From: Rhodobacterales bacterium
GTDB taxonomy: Bacteria > Pseudomonadota > Alphaproteobacteria > Rhodobacterales > Rhodobacteraceae
Reading direction: 5' to 3'
Length of the DNA: 36,914 bases
Assembly (NCBI GenBank): GCA_009993005.1
Contig: JAACUH010000081.1
Coordinates: 1 to 36,914, forward strand
Shown here in pieces: positions 1 through 9,786 of the stretch (position 1 is the first letter of the stretch; every line of letters begins with the position of its first letter). Under the pieces are notes generated by a model, which was given only the letters and a program-made list of their open reading frames with translations, was not told where the DNA came from and did no database searches. The position numbers and the translations under genes are program-made.

Positions 1-38
1 CGGGAAAGCACGAGGTCGAGGTCGGGATCAATGTCCAT
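1..38 (-). CDS. SRPBCC/AHSA1-type protein, N-terminal fragment (runs off the window)
   Basis: Only the first twelve codons are present. The ATG at 38-36 opens a frame reading MDIDPDLDLVLSR, and the gene continues beyond base 1. The start lies inside the 3' end of the upstream ArsR-type gene, so stop and start overlap by 11 bases, which is typical of a translationally coupled pair. ArsR-like regulators of this type are commonly followed by an SRPBCC (AHSA1/START-like) ligand-binding protein, and proteins of that family often begin with a similar acidic, leucine-rich stretch. The assignment therefore rests on context plus a very short peptide and is tentative. Confidence 0.5.
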   Translation of the reverse strand, partial: MDIDPDLDLVLS

Positions 39-375
39 TGTCGCGGTCTTTCATGAGGTTGCGGATATAGTCGTCAAGGCGGTCGAGCCGCGCCTCCCAT
101 TCCGCGCGCTGGGCGGCGAGCCAGTCCTGCGCGGGGGCAAAGGCATCGGGGACCAGCGCACAGGTGCGCACGCGGCCCTGTTTGGTCGTCTCGATCAGCC
201 CGCCATCCTCGAGCCGGCGCAGATGCGCCATGAACGAGGGCAGCGCCATGTCGAAGGGCGCGGCGAGATCGCTGACCGAGGCAGGCCCCCGGGCAAGCTG
301 TGCCAGGATCGCCCGCCGCGTCGGGTCGGCGAGGGCCTGGAACAGCCTGTCGAGGTCGGTTGAATGGTAAGCCAT
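28..375 (-). CDS. ArsR-family winged-helix transcriptional regulator
   Basis: This 115-residue protein has the compact ArsR/SmtB winged-helix layout. A helix with ALADPTRRAILAQLARG opens it, followed by the recognition-helix region SVSDLAAPFDMALPSFMAHL and the wing LEDGGLIETTKQGRVRTCAL. The C-terminal helix is charged (EWEARLDRLDDYIRNLM). No cysteine pair of the metal-sensing kind is visible, so it belongs to the non-metal subgroup that usually travels with an SRPBCC protein, and such a gene begins just downstream in overlap. The start chosen is ATG 375; a GTG at 426 would add 17 residues that do not fit the family. A 12-bp palindrome covers the chosen start codon and is a candidate autoregulatory operator. 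The gene is divergent from glcB across the 19-bp array. Confidence 0.85.
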   Translation of the reverse strand: MAYHSTDLDRLFQALADPTRRAILAQLARGPASVSDLAAPFDMALPSFMAHLRRLEDGGLIETTKQGRVRTCALVPDAFAPAQDWLAAQRAEWEARLDRLDDYIRNLMKDRDNGH

Positions 376-381
376 ATGGCT
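370..381. promoter_or_regulatory. Perfect palindrome over the ArsR start codon (candidate operator)
   Basis: AGCCATATGGCT is a perfect 12-bp palindrome that contains the ATG of the ArsR-type gene. ArsR dimers bind short palindromes near their own promoters, so this could be an autoregulatory site. A palindrome of this size around ATG can also arise by chance, and no flanking promoter hexamers are convincing. Confidence 0.3.
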
Positions 382-420
382 AAGTAACCTGCCGGGACGT
401 TTCGTGCAATCAAAACTTAG

Positions 421-553
421 GGCCACGCCTCAGTTTTCAGGCCACGCCTCTGTTTTCAGACCGGGCCCCAGTTTTCAGACCGGGCCCCAGTTTTCAGATT
501 TGGCCCCAGTTTTCAGATTTGGCCCCAGTTTTCAGATTTGGCCTGCCGTTGCC
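421..553. repeat. 19-bp tandem repeat array upstream of glcB (six copies plus a decayed seventh)
   Basis: Six head-to-tail 19-bp units start at 421, 440, 459, 478, 497 and 516, and a seventh at 535 keeps only its first nine bases. All six share the core GTTTTCA; they differ mainly in the first eight bases and form pairs (two start GGCCACGC, two GACCGGGC, two GATTTGGC). The period is not a multiple of three, so it is not a coding repeat, and there are no spacers, so it is not CRISPR. It occupies most of the space between the divergent ArsR gene and glcB and ends about 55 bases before the glcB start. Stacked binding sites for a regulator are a reasonable guess. Confidence 0.9.
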
Positions 554-608
554 AGTGGCGGCGCGTTGTCTTACGCCTTGTCACGGGGCAACGCAGGGGG
601 GAAAGCGA

Positions 609-2783
609 ATGCAAGCGCGCGTGGACAGGCAGGGGTTGGCAGTCGCGGCCGAGCTTGCCGCCTTTGTCGAGGCCGAGGCGCTGCCGGGGACCGGGGTCGA
701 ACCGGATGCGTTCTGGGCGGGCTATGCCGCGATCCTGCGCGACCTCGCCCCGCGCAATGCCGCGCTGCTGGCGCGGCGCGAAGAATTGCAAAGCCGGATC
801 GACGACTGGCATATCGCGCGACGCGGCCAGCCGCATGACGCCGCCGCCTATGAGGCGTTTTTGCGGGAGATCGGCTATATCCTGCCGGAAGGCCCTGATT
901 TCACGATAGAAACCACCGGCGTTGACCCCGAGATCGCACTGATCCCCGGCCCGCAGCTTGTCGTGCCGGTGAGCAATGCGCGCTTTGCGCTCAATGCCGC
1001 CAATGCGCGCTGGGGCTCGCTCCATGATGCGCTCTACGGCACTGACGCGCTGGGCGACCTGCCTGCGGGCGGCGCCCATGACCCGGCGCGCGGCGCGCGG
1101 GTGGTGGCCTGGGCGCGCGCGCATCTGGATGCGGTGGTGCCCCTGGCGGGGGCGCGCTGGGCCGATGTCACGGCGCTCGATGTGGCGGATGGGGTTTTGC
1201 GGGTCACGGCCGCAGGGCGGGCCACGGGCCTTGCCGATCCCGGGCAGTTTGCGGGGTATCTGCGCGACGATCTGTGCGAATTGCGGGTTCTGTTGCGGGT
1301 CAACGGCTTGCTGATCGAGGTTCTGGTGGACCGCAGCAGCGTCGTCGGCGCGGCCGATCCGGCCGGCATTTCCGATATCCAGGTCGAAGCCGCGGTGTCG
1401 AGCATCATGGATCTGGAGGATTCGGTCGCGGCCGTCGATGCGGCGGACAAGGTGCAATGCTATCGCACCTGGCTGGGCCTGATGACGGGCGCGTTGCGCG
1501 AGAAGGTCGCCAAGGCCGGCCGCGTCCTGACCCGCAGCCTGAACCCGGACGCCAGCTATCTTTTGCCCGACGGTGGTGCGCTGCCGGTGCGGCGCCGCGC
1601 GCTCATGCTGGTGCGCAACGTGGGCCATCTGATGACCACGCCCGCCGTGCTGGACGCGCAAGGCGGCGAGACGCCCGAGGGGATCATGGATGCGTGGCTC
1701 AGCGTGCTGTGCGCGATGCACGACCTGCGCAAGGCGGATGGCCCGCGCAACAGCACGACCGGCGCGGTCTATGTGGTCAAGCCCAAGATGCACGGGCCTG
1801 ACGAGGTCTCATTCGCCTGCGAGATCCTCGACCGGGTCGAGGATGTGCTGGGCCTGCCGCGCCACAGGGTCAAGATCGGGATCATGGACGAGGAGCGGCG
1901 CACCAGCGTCAACCTGCGCGAATGCATCCGCGCGGCGCGGCACAGGCTCGCCTTTATCAACACCGGGTTTCTCGACCGCACCGGCGACGAGATCCACACC
2001 AGCATGGAGGCCGGCCCGATGTTGCCCAAGGGGGCGATGAAGGGGACGCCCTGGATCGCCGCCTATGAGGATCGCAACGTCGATATCGGGCTGGCCTGCG
2101 GTCTGCCGGGGCGGGCGCAGATCGGCAAGGGGATGTGGGCGATGCCCGACCGGATGGCCGACATGCTCGCCACCAAGGCGGCGCATCCGCAGGCCGGGGC
2201 GAATTGCGCCTGGGTGCCCTCGCCGGTGGCCGCCGTGCTGCATGCGACGCATTACCATCGCATCGACGTGCTGGCGCGGCAGCGCGCGATCGCGGCGGGG
2301 GGGCTGCGCGGCAGGCTGGACGCGCTGCTGACGATCCCGCTGGCGACAGGGCAGAACTTTTCCCCCGACATGATCGCGCGCGAGGTCGACAACAATGTGC
2401 AGGGGATCCTGGGCTATGTCGTGCGCTGGGTCGATCAGGGGGTGGGATGCTCCAAAGTGCCCGATAGCGACGATGTCGCGTTGATGGAGGACCGTGCGAC
2501 CTGCCGCATCTCGGCGCAGGCGGTGGCGAACTGGCTGCATCACGGGCTGGTGGCGCGCCAGGATGTGCTGGCGGCGCTGCACAGGATGGCCCGCGTGGTG
2601 GATCGCCAGAACGCGGGCGATCCGGCCTATGTGCCGATGGCGCCGGATTTCTCCGGGGTGGCGTTCCAGGCGGCCTGCGATCTGGTGTTTCTGGGGCGGA
2701 TCCAGCCTTCGGGCTATACCGAGCCGGTGCTGCATCGCCGGCGGGCCGAGGTCAAGGAGCGGTCGCGTCCCGCGCGGCGGTGA
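609..2783 (+). CDS. glcB: Malate synthase G
   Basis: The 724-residue product matches the single-chain malate synthase G family in length (E. coli GlcB is 723). The enzyme condenses glyoxylate with acetyl-CoA to malate in the cytoplasm. Visible family segments are [15 protein letters not shown], the stretch [32 protein letters not shown], the GCSKVPD segment with Cys614, and [11 protein letters not shown], where Asp628 corresponds to the catalytic base of the E. coli enzyme. ATG 609 is chosen because a strong AGGGGGGAAAG ribosome site precedes it; an in-frame upstream ATG at 519 lies inside the 19-bp array and is not credible. No glcDEF or aceA genes are in the window, so the gene stands alone metabolically, and the array in front of it is its likely control region. 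Confidence 0.97.
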   Translation: MQARVDRQGLAVAAELAAFVEAEALPGTGVEPDAFWAGYAAILRDLAPRNAALLARREELQSRIDDWHIARRGQPHDAAAYEAFLREIGYILPEGPDFTIETTGVDPEIALIPGPQLVVPVSNARFALNAANARWGSLHDALYGTDALGDLPAGGAHDPARGARVVAWARAHLDAVVPLAGARWADVTALDVADGVLRVTAAGRATGLADPGQFAGYLRDDLCELRVLLRVNGLLIEVLVDRSSVVGAADPAGISDIQVEAAVSSIMDLEDSVAAVDAADKVQCYRTWLGLMTGALREKVAKAGRVLTRSLNPDASYLLPDGGALPVRRRALMLVRNVGHLMTTPAVLDAQGGETPEGIMDAWLSVLCAMHDLRKADGPRNSTTGAVYVVKPKMHGPDEVSFACEILDRVEDVLGLPRHRVKIGIMDEERRTSVNLRECIRAARHRLAFINTGFLDRTGDEIHTSMEAGPMLPKGAMKGTPWIAAYEDRNVDIGLACGLPGRAQIGKGMWAMPDRMADMLATKAAHPQAGANCAWVPSPVAAVLHATHYHRIDVLARQRAIAAGGLRGRLDALLTIPLATGQNFSPDMIAREVDNNVQGILGYVVRWVDQGVGCSKVPDSDDVALMEDRATCRISAQAVANWLHHGLVARQDVLAALHRMARVVDRQNAGDPAYVPMAPDFSGVAFQAACDLVFLGRIQPSGYTEPVLHRRRAEVKERSRPARR

Positions 2784-2784
2784 G

Positions 2785-2832
2785 CCCCGGGGCGCTGCCC
2801 CGGACCCCGGGATATTTGGGGCCAAAAGATGT
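2785..2832 (+). repeat. Intergenic repeat element, locus A (hairpin type)
   Basis: Directly after the glcB stop comes a 7-bp hairpin (CCGGGGC 2787-2793 with GCCCCGG 2797-2803), then CCCCGGGATATTTGGGGCC and AAAAGATG. The same architecture, a GC hairpin followed by GATATTT and a GGCnAAAGATGA module, recurs at 13840, 22773 and 36488. It may also serve as the 3' end signal of glcB. Confidence 0.8.
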
Positions 2833-2906
2833 CGGGGACGCGCAGCAGGGGTTGTCGGGCGGCGCGGGCGCGATAAGATGCGGCATCGTTTTTCAGTGGG
2901 GATGCC

Positions 2907-3956
2907 GTGGGCCTGAACGTGATTACGCAAGAACGCCGGATCGTCACGTCGCGGCTCGCTACACGCGTGCTCCTTGCCGGGCCGGACGATGGCGTGCCGG
3001 TGGTGTTTGTCCATGGCAACCTGTCGGCTGCGACCTGGTGGGAGGAGGCGATGTTGCGCCTGCCGCCGGGGTTTCGCGCGATCGCGCCCGACCTGCGCGG
3101 CTATGCGGGGGCGGATCCGGCCGCGCTGATCGACGCGCGGCGCGGGATGGGCGATTTCGTGGACGACCTTGCGGCGCTGTTCGATGCGCTCGGCATCGCG
3201 GCCGCGCATTGCGTGGGGCATTCGCTGGGTGGCGGGATCCTCTGGCAGTTTCTCGCAGATCATCCGGGGCGGGTGCTGTCGCTGGTGCAGGTGGCGCCGG
3301 CCTCGCCCTTTGGCTTTGGCGGCTGTCATGCGGACGGGCGGCCCTGCTTTGCCGATGGGGCGGGCAGTGGCGGCGGGGCGGTGAACCCGGACTTTGCCCG
3401 CCTCCTGGCCGAGGGGGCGCGGGGGGACGAGACGCCGTCGCATCCGCGCGCGATCCTGAACACCTATGTCTGGAAGCCGCCCTTTGTTCCCGGGCGGATC
3501 GAGGACATCCTGTCGTCGGCGCTGGCGCAGCATCAGGGCCCGCAGGCCTATCCCGGCGATGCGCGCACGTCGGAGAACTGGCCGGGCGTCGCGGCGGGCG
3601 ATTTCGGACCGGTCAATGCGCTGGCGCCGATTTACCAGGCCGATCCGCTGGCGTTTACGCGGATCGCGGTCAAGCCGCCGGTGCTGTGGCTGCGCGGTGC
3701 GGATGACCCGGTGGTCGCCGATGCCTCGCTGTTTGACCTGGGCACGCTGGGGTCGCTCGGCGCGGTGCCGGGCTGGCCGGGGGCAGAGGTGTTTCCACCG
3801 CAGCCGATGATCGCGCAGACCGAAAGCGCGCTGGCCGCCTATGCGGCGGGCGGCGGAGAGGTCACGCGCCTTGTCCTGCCGGACTGCGGCCATTCCCCCT
3901 ATCTCGAACAGCCGGGGGCCTTTGACGCGGCGCTCCACCGCCATCTGGGGGTCTGA
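2907..3956 (+). CDS. Alpha/beta-fold hydrolase
   Basis: A 349-residue serine hydrolase of the alpha/beta fold. The oxyanion-hole region VVFVHGNLSAATWW is at about residues 32-45, and the nucleophile elbow GHSLGG carries Ser106. A late Asp in RGADDPVVAD and a His in CGHSPYLEQP complete a standard catalytic triad. There is no signal peptide, so it should be cytoplasmic. The lid region (about residues 130-230) is long and contains a glycine-rich stretch, which probably sets substrate choice; no substrate can be named from sequence. The start is a GTG at 2907, about 120 bases after glcB with repeat element A between, so it is probably transcribed separately. Esterase, lactonase or epoxide-hydrolase-like activity is possible. 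Confidence 0.85.
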   Translation: MGLNVITQERRIVTSRLATRVLLAGPDDGVPVVFVHGNLSAATWWEEAMLRLPPGFRAIAPDLRGYAGADPAALIDARRGMGDFVDDLAALFDALGIAAAHCVGHSLGGGILWQFLADHPGRVLSLVQVAPASPFGFGGCHADGRPCFADGAGSGGGAVNPDFARLLAEGARGDETPSHPRAILNTYVWKPPFVPGRIEDILSSALAQHQGPQAYPGDARTSENWPGVAAGDFGPVNALAPIYQADPLAFTRIAVKPPVLWLRGADDPVVADASLFDLGTLGSLGAVPGWPGAEVFPPQPMIAQTESALAAYAAGGGEVTRLVLPDCGHSPYLEQPGAFDAALHRHLGV

Positions 3957-4076
3957 GACGCGGCGGAATGCCTGCAAAAGCGGCTGTTGCGGCGATCCGG
4001 GCAGTTTGCGTGGCGCGTAACCTTTTCATGACGCCTGCCGCGTATTATGAGCGTGGGAAAAGAGGAGTATGCAGTC

Positions 4077-4856
4077 TTGGCCCGGCCCGTCATCGGTATC
4101 ATCGGCAACAGTTACCTGATCAATGACCAGTATCCGTCCCATGCCGTGGGCACGATGAACTCTTGCGCCGTGGCCCATGCGGCCGGCGCACTGCCGCTGA
4201 TCGTGCCGGCCGACCCTGCCGTGACCTCGGTGGCCGAGTTGCTCGATGTCTGCGACGGGTTCCTGCTCACCGGCGGGCGGCCCAATGTGCACCCGTCGGA
4301 ATATGGCGAGGCGGAGACGCCGGCGCATGGCGCCTTTGACCGGGGCCGCGATGCGGTGGTGTTGCCGCTGATCCGGGCCTGTGTGGCGCGGGGGCAGCCG
4401 TTTCTGGGTGTCTGCCGGGGTTTTCAGGAGGTCAATGTGGCGCTGGGCGGGTCGCTCTGGCCCGAGATCCGCGACCTGCCGGGGCGCGACAACCACCGGA
4501 TGCCGCCCGATGGCACGCTGGAGGAGAAGTTCGCGTTGCGCCATGTCGTGACATTCACCGAGGGCGGGCCGTTCCACCGGCTGATGGGCGCGCGCGAGGT
4601 GATGACCAATTCGCTGCACGGTCAGGGGATCAAGCGGCCGGGCGAGGCGATCGTGATCGACGGGACCGCGCCCGATGGCACGCCCGAGGCGATCTATGTG
4701 CAGGGCGCGCCGGGCTTTACGCTCTCGGTGCAGTGGCACCCGGAATGGAATGCGGCGAGCGACCCGGTGTCGCGGCCGCTTTTCGCGGCGTTTGGCGCGG
4801 CTGCGGCCGCCTGGGCCGCAGGGCGCAAGCCGGTGCCGGTGCTGCGCAGCGCCTGA
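4077..4856 (+). CDS. Gamma-glutamyl-GABA hydrolase family peptidase (PuuD-like, class I amidotransferase)
   Basis: About 259 residues of the class I glutamine amidotransferase fold. It begins RPVIGIIGNSY, has the nucleophile segment FLGVCRGFQEVNVALGG and the catalytic His in SVQWHPEWNA. PuuD-type enzymes hydrolyse the gamma-glutamyl link of gamma-glutamyl-GABA in putrescine breakdown, although many relatives act on other gamma-glutamyl amines. The start is a judgement call: ATG 4047 has no ribosome site, while TTG 4077 has AGAGGAG nine bases upstream (4061-4067) and places the protein start right at the conserved RPxIGI segment. A TATTAT at 4043-4048, possibly a -10 box, overlaps ATG 4047 and also argues for the later start. 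No other puu genes are nearby, so the physiological substrate is open. Confidence 0.88.
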   Translation: MARPVIGIIGNSYLINDQYPSHAVGTMNSCAVAHAAGALPLIVPADPAVTSVAELLDVCDGFLLTGGRPNVHPSEYGEAETPAHGAFDRGRDAVVLPLIRACVARGQPFLGVCRGFQEVNVALGGSLWPEIRDLPGRDNHRMPPDGTLEEKFALRHVVTFTEGGPFHRLMGAREVMTNSLHGQGIKRPGEAIVIDGTAPDGTPEAIYVQGAPGFTLSVQWHPEWNAASDPVSRPLFAAFGAAAAAWAAGRKPVPVLRSA

Positions 4857-4864
4857 TCCGCCGC

Positions 4865-7800
4865 TCAGCGGATCAGTTGCGCCTCGTGGCGCCGCAGGAA
4901 GCGGCGGGCGGTCGGCCCGTAGGCCTCTGGCATCGCGCGCAGTTGCGGGAAGAGGGCAAACAGTTCTTCGCGTGCTGCCGGCGTTATCGCATCGAGACCG
5001 AGCGAGCCGGGGTGGAAACTTTCGGTCGCGGCGCCTTCGGCATAGATGATTTCGTGGCTGTCAAAGAGCATGTGGATATAGGTCACATCGCCGCCCGCGT
5101 CCTGCGTGACGCTGACACCATCGACCAGATGCAGCGCGGCCACCAGCACTTCGCTGGTGCCAAAGAGCAGTTCCGCGCGGTAGCCCTGGAACAGCATCCG
5201 GTGTTGTGGTGACACCAGCAGGTCGCATTGGAGCCCGGTCACGACACCCGGGCGGATGCGGATCGGGGCAAAGCTGCCCTGTGCAGGCACGGTGCGGCTG
5301 CCGATCCAGCGGATCGGTTGCAACCCGTGGTCGCGGGTGACCACCAGATCACCCACCGCCAGCGACTCGACCTTGCGCGCGCCATGGGGGGTGGCGATGC
5401 GGGCGCCGGGGGTAAAGCAGATGATGTTCTCGATCTCGGAGAAATAGAGGATCGTGCCATCATCCAGCGTGACCTGTCCGGCCTCGTTGTTGCCGCCCGA
5501 ATAGACCAGCGTCGAGAGGTCCGCGAGCGTCCCGAGGCGCAGCGTGTCGCCGAAGGTCTCGCCGCCTTCGCCACCGGTGACGGTGATCGTGCCGGCGCCG
5601 GGTTCGAGAAGGTCCTCGAGGATGAAGAGGTCGTCACCGTCGCCGCCAAAGGCCACATCGCCCTGCGCCACATGGACCGTGTCATTGCCCGCGCCGGCGT
5701 CGATCTGGTCTGCGCCGGCACCGCCAAAGAGGATGTCGTCGCCCGCACCGCCGTCGAGCGTATCGGCCCCGGCGCCGCCATAGAGCGTGTCCTGACCGGA
5801 CCCGCCAAAGAGCGCGTCATTGCCCTCGCCGCCCAGCAGCGTGTCGTTCCCGGCGCCACCCAGCAGCGTGTCATTGCCGGCGCCGCCGTCGAGCAGGTCG
5901 TTGTCGTTGCCGCCGTCGAGCAGGTCATTGCCGTCGCCGCCAAAGATCTGGTCGTTGCCGTCCGCGCCAAAGGCCTGATCATTGCCCGCCCCGCCATAGA
6001 GCGTGTCGTTGCCGACGGCCGTCGTTTCACCATCCGCCTGCACGAAAAGGTCGTAGTCAGCCTGTTCGATTGTCGCGTCATTGCCGGTCCAGAAGATCTG
6101 GTCGCCCGACGCGACGGCGATGTCAAAGGCCCAGAAGACGTCGCCGGGCGCGCTGCCGAGCCGGATCAGAAAGGCATGGCCCGGCTGTCCCGTCGTCTGG
6201 TTGACGATGTCCTGGACCTCGATCAGGTGGATCGCGCTGCCGGCGCCAAAGCTGCGTCCGTCGATGGTGATGCCATAGGCCAGGGTCTGCGGCACGCCGC
6301 TGTCAAGGCCGGGCTTGTCGAGCTTGTCGTCGTCGTCGATCGCCTCGAGCGTGGCACGCGGGGCGCTGCCGTCAAAGCCGATCACGCCGATGTTGGTGGT
6401 CGATCCGCCCGGCCCGGCGACGCCGAGGCCGAAGATCGCGAATTGCCGCGCGCCCGTGCCCGTGGCATCGACATCGCCATAGATGATGTCGTCGCCATCG
6501 CCGCCAAAGACGGTGTCGTCGCCATAGCGGCCCGACACATAGTCATTGCCTGCGCCGCCATAGACGCTGTCGTGGCCGAGCCCGCCATAGACGGTATCGT
6601 CGCCCGCATCGCCATAGACGGCGTCATTGCCATCCTCGCCAAAGATCAGGTCGGCGTCATCGCCACCATGGATGACATCGTCGCCCAACCCGCCGTTGAT
6701 CGTGTCTGCGCCAGCATCGCCATTGAGCAGGTCCGCGCCCCCGCCACCGACGATGGTGTCATTGCCGTCGCCGCCATAGACGGTATCGGCGCCGTCGCCG
6801 CCGTCGAGAATGTCGTTGCCCGCGCCGCCATAAAGGCTGTCCTGCCCGGCGCCGCCGGACAATTCGTCATCGCCGTCTTCGCCAAAGAGCACGTCATCGC
6901 CGCCATCGCCCGCCAGCACATCGGCGCCAAGGCCGCCATAGAGCAGGTCATTGCCGGTGCCGCCCTGCAGCCGGTCGTCGCCGTCGCCACCCAGCAGGGT
7001 GTCGTTGCCATCGCCGCCAAACAGGGTGTCGTTGCCGGCATTGCCGGCCAGCACGTCATCGCCCTCTGCGCCCACGAGAAAGTCGTTCCCGTCGCCGCCA
7101 TAAAGCGAGTCGTTGCCGGTGCCGCCGTCGAGGATGTCGTTGCCCTCATCGCCAAAGAGCGTGTCATTGCCCGCGCCGCCGAACACCAGATCGTTGCCAG
7201 TGCCGCCATAGACCTCGTCATTTCCGAGGTTGGCATAGACCTGGTCATTGCCCGCGCCCGCAAGGATGAAATCGTCGTCCCCCACCGCGCCGGACAACAG
7301 GGCGTCGCCGGCGTCCACCCGGTCGCCCTCCGGGTCGCCAGTATAGGCGTTGTCGATCAGGTCGTCGCCGGCGGTGCCGCTGACGATGCCGTCGGGCGGC
7401 GGCGGGGCGAGCGGGATGCCGATCGCGTTCAGCGCGGCGGTGGTCGCGAGTTGCGACGGCGGGATCCCGATCAGCGTGATGCTTTCGCCATTGGGAAAGG
7501 TCAGCACGGCGTTGCCGGCGCCGTCATCGGTCACCGTCACGTCATTGACGTCAACCGGCTGCCCGCCGAGGTCATGCAGGCCGGTCACATCAAGAAGGTC
7601 GATGCCGGTAAAGGTGCCGTCGAAATTGTCGATCGGCGCCGAGAAATTGGTGATGACGTCCTGACCGTCGCCGTCGGTGATGACCACGACATCCTGGTCG
7701 CTGTCAGCGCCGAGGTCGATGCTGTCATTGCCCTTGCCACCGGTGACGGTATCGGCGCCCGTGCCCAGCAGAATGGTGTCGGCCCCGCTGCCACCGATGA

Positions 7801-9595
7801 CCACGTCATCGCCCGCGCCGCTGCTCACCGACACGCCGCCTGTGGTGGCCGCGGCGTTGATCGTATCGGCATGGTCGGTGGTCCGGACCGCCTCGATCTC
7901 GCTGAACGTGCCCGAGGCCGCGCCGCCGTCAAAGGCATAGGTCCCGGCCTCGTTGCCGGTAAAGGTCACGGTCGCGCCTTGCGATCCGGTCCAGTTGGTC
8001 AGCCAGAGCGCGTCGTAATCGTCGCCGGTCTCGCCACCGACGATGGTGTCGGTCTGGTGGTCCTCGGTGACGACAAAGACGTCGCGGTCGGCACCGCCAT
8101 AAAGCGTGTCCGAGCCGACCCCGCCGTAGAGCGTGTCGTTGCCGGTGCCGCCGAACACCACATCGTTGCCGGTGCCACCGTTCAGCAGGTCGTTGCCGGC
8201 ACCGCCGTAGATCGTGTCATTGCCGGCGCCCTCTGACTGGAAGGTGCCCACGACATCGTCGCCGTCGCCGCCATAGATCGTGTTGTTGCCGCCAAAGCCA
8301 TAAAGCGTGTCATTGCCCGCGCCGCCATCGATCAGGTCATTGCCGAGCCCGCCGTCGATGCTGTCGTCGCCCGCGTCGCCGTAAAGGGTGTCGTTGCCTT
8401 CGCCGCCCAGGATGCTGTCATTGCCCGCGCCGCCATAGATCAGGTCGTCGCCGAGCCCGCCGTCGATGATGTCAGCGCCCGCCTGCGGCGCGATCGTGTC
8501 GAAATGGATGTCGGTGATCCACAGCGCCTGATTGGCGCTGCCGCCGTTGGAATAGATCACCTCGAAGAAATGCACCGGGCCGGGGATTGTCACCAGCACC
8601 GACCCGTTGGCCACGTTCGGGTTGTCGCCGTTCGGCCCTGCGGTGATCGTATCGCCCGACACGGTGTCGTTGCCTGACGGGGTCAGGATGACCGTGATCA
8701 GGTTGCCGTGGATGTCATAGGCGCGGATCGTGATGATGTCCTGCCAGCCGCCGGTGTCGATGTCGTTGATGCGGAAACTGACGTTGCTCACGCTGTCGGG
8801 CAGGCCGCTGCCCGGCACGGCGCCAAAGCCGAAGGTCGCGGTGACATTGGGCCCCGCGCCGCCGGTGATGCGCAGCGAGGATGCGGTGTCAAAGGTCTCA
8901 CCCGCGCCGGTATCGACATATTGGGTCGAGGTGCTGGTCTGCAGCGTCAGGTTGCCGCCGTCGTTCACAAAGCCCACGTTGACCGTCATGTCGCCCGTGG
9001 TCTGCGAGAACCCGCCCGCGATATTGGTCCCGGACGCGCCCTGGGCGGTCCAGTTGAGCGTTTCGGTCGTCGAAGCGGGCAGCGGTTCGCCGTCGCCATG
9101 GATCACATCGTCGCCGTCGCCACCCGAGAGGCTGTCATTGCCGCCGCCGCCGTCGATCGTATCGGCCCCGTCGCCGCCAAAGACCGTATCGTTGCCCGCG
9201 CCCGCGCTGATCGTGTCGGACCCGGTGCCCGAGGGGGTGGTATTGCTCCCGGAGTGGATGACGTCATCCCCGCCGGTGCCGATGATGGCCGGATCGTCGC
9301 CGCCGGTGCCGTAGATGGCGCTGTCATGGGCCGGGGCGGCGGTCGCACTGGCGCTGTCGATGCTGCTGACGAACCATTTGTCGGGAATGAAATAGACGCT
9401 GCCGTTGGTGGCCTGATAATAGGTGCCGGTGTCGGTGATGTTGGTGTAGGTCTGGCCGTTGCCGTCCCAGACGCCGCTCCAGGTCCATGACCCGGTGCCC
9501 AGCGTGCTGTCGGCAACAAAGTTGATGAGCGCGCCCGCAATCACGTCGCCCGAATCGAGCGTCGTGTCGCCCAATGTCACCAGATAGCCCTGCAT
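4865..9595 (-). CDS. Giant RTX calcium-binding repeat protein with C-terminal Hint domain
   Basis: A 1576-residue protein built mainly of glycine/aspartate nonapeptide repeats (GGxGxDxxx), which bind calcium and fold as beta-rolls outside the cell. Rough plan: a unique N-terminal domain (1-90), RTX block (92-170), a beta-rich insert (170-370), RTX (372-500), a mixed region (500-735), the longest RTX block (737-1040), a second insert (1042-1193), RTX (1195-1330), and a Hint domain (about 1393-1560) starting [13 protein letters not shown] and containing [18 protein letters not shown] and SPQHRML. There is no Sec leader; such proteins normally leave by a type I system, but none is encoded here. 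ATG 9595 has an AGGAAGG site; a frame extension to 9745 is not supported. Its role (adhesin, matrix or surface-layer protein, possibly self-cleaving) is inferred. Confidence 0.93.
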   Translation of the reverse strand: MQGYLVTLGDTTLDSGDVIAGALINFVADSTLGTGSWTWSGVWDGNGQTYTNITDTGTYYQATNGSVYFIPDKWFVSSIDSASATAAPAHDSAIYGTGGDDPAIIGTGGDDVIHSGSNTTPSGTGSDTISAGAGNDTVFGGDGADTIDGGGGNDSLSGGDGDDVIHGDGEPLPASTTETLNWTAQGASGTNIAGGFSQTTGDMTVNVGFVNDGGNLTLQTSTSTQYVDTGAGETFDTASSLRITGGAGPNVTATFGFGAVPGSGLPDSVSNVSFRINDIDTGGWQDIITIRAYDIHGNLITVILTPSGNDTVSGDTITAGPNGDNPNVANGSVLVTIPGPVHFFEVIYSNGGSANQALWITDIHFDTIAPQAGADIIDGGLGDDLIYGGAGNDSILGGEGNDTLYGDAGDDSIDGGLGNDLIDGGAGNDTLYGFGGNNTIYGGDGDDVVGTFQSEGAGNDTIYGGAGNDLLNGGTGNDVVFGGTGNDTLYGGVGSDTLYGGADRDVFVVTEDHQTDTIVGGETGDDYDALWLTNWTGSQGATVTFTGNEAGTYAFDGGAASGTFSEIEAVRTTDHADTINAAATTGGVSVSSGAGDDVVIGGSGADTILLGTGADTVTGGKGNDSIDLGADSDQDVVVITDGDGQDVITNFSAPIDNFDGTFTGIDLLDVTGLHDLGGQPVDVNDVTVTDDGAGNAVLTFPNGESITLIGIPPSQLATTAALNAIGIPLAPPPPDGIVSGTAGDDLIDNAYTGDPEGDRVDAGDALLSGAVGDDDFILAGAGNDQVYANLGNDEVYGGTGNDLVFGGAGNDTLFGDEGNDILDGGTGNDSLYGGDGNDFLVGAEGDDVLAGNAGNDTLFGGDGNDTLLGGDGDDRLQGGTGNDLLYGGLGADVLAGDGGDDVLFGEDGDDELSGGAGQDSLYGGAGNDILDGGDGADTVYGGDGNDTIVGGGGADLLNGDAGADTINGGLGDDVIHGGDDADLIFGEDGNDAVYGDAGDDTVYGGLGHDSVYGGAGNDYVSGRYGDDTVFGGDGDDIIYGDVDATGTGARQFAIFGLGVAGPGGSTTNIGVIGFDGSAPRATLEAIDDDDKLDKPGLDSGVPQTLAYGITIDGRSFGAGSAIHLIEVQDIVNQTTGQPGHAFLIRLGSAPGDVFWAFDIAVASGDQIFWTGNDATIEQADYDLFVQADGETTAVGNDTLYGGAGNDQAFGADGNDQIFGGDGNDLLDGGNDNDLLDGGAGNDTLLGGAGNDTLLGGEGNDALFGGSGQDTLYGGAGADTLDGGAGDDILFGGAGADQIDAGAGNDTVHVAQGDVAFGGDGDDLFILEDLLEPGAGTITVTGGEGGETFGDTLRLGTLADLSTLVYSGGNNEAGQVTLDDGTILYFSEIENIICFTPGARIATPHGARKVESLAVGDLVVTRDHGLQPIRWIGSRTVPAQGSFAPIRIRPGVVTGLQCDLLVSPQHRMLFQGYRAELLFGTSEVLVAALHLVDGVSVTQDAGGDVTYIHMLFDSHEIIYAEGAATESFHPGSLGLDAITPAAREELFALFPQLRAMPEAYGPTARRFLRRHEAQLIR

Positions 9596-9738
9596 CGTAC
9601 TGCCCTTCCTCGCTGCGGCCGCAATCGGGCCGTCCAAACCAACCAGAGGCCACAGGCAACGCACGCGCCCTTGGCCCTCTTGTATAAGGCTGGTTAATGG
9701 GCCGAAGCGGCGGGAATGTGGTGCAGCCGTGTCAAAAT

Positions 9739-9772
9739 GGCGCAATCTGCCTCGATTGGGGCAGATTGCGCC
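9739..9772 (-). terminator. Strong hairpin after iorAB, probable intrinsic terminator
   Basis: A perfect 13-bp inverted repeat, GGCGCAATCTGCC (9739-9751) with GGCAGATTGCGCC (9760-9772), encloses an eight-base loop. Read on the minus strand it ends in CATTTTGACA, giving a short U tract, and it lies about 40 bases past the iorB stop. It also separates iorAB from the RTX gene downstream on the same strand. Confidence 0.7.
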
Positions 9773-9786
9773 GGGACGTCACAGGA

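Noticed and set aside
421-553. CRISPR array
   Set aside because: Units are contiguous with no spacers, only 19 bp long, and no cas genes are present.
1809-3977. A 722-codon minus-strand frame across glcB and the hydrolase
   Set aside because: It spans two clear plus-strand genes and their gap, is very Arg/Pro/His-rich, and is the usual artefact of high GC with few stop codons.
5228-8236. A 1002-codon open frame opposite the RTX gene
   Set aside because: It is the mirror of the glycine/aspartate repeats. GGxGxD codons read backwards give stop-free Val/Ile/Ala-rich text; there is no start context or recognisable domain, and the sense strand encodes an obvious RTX protein.
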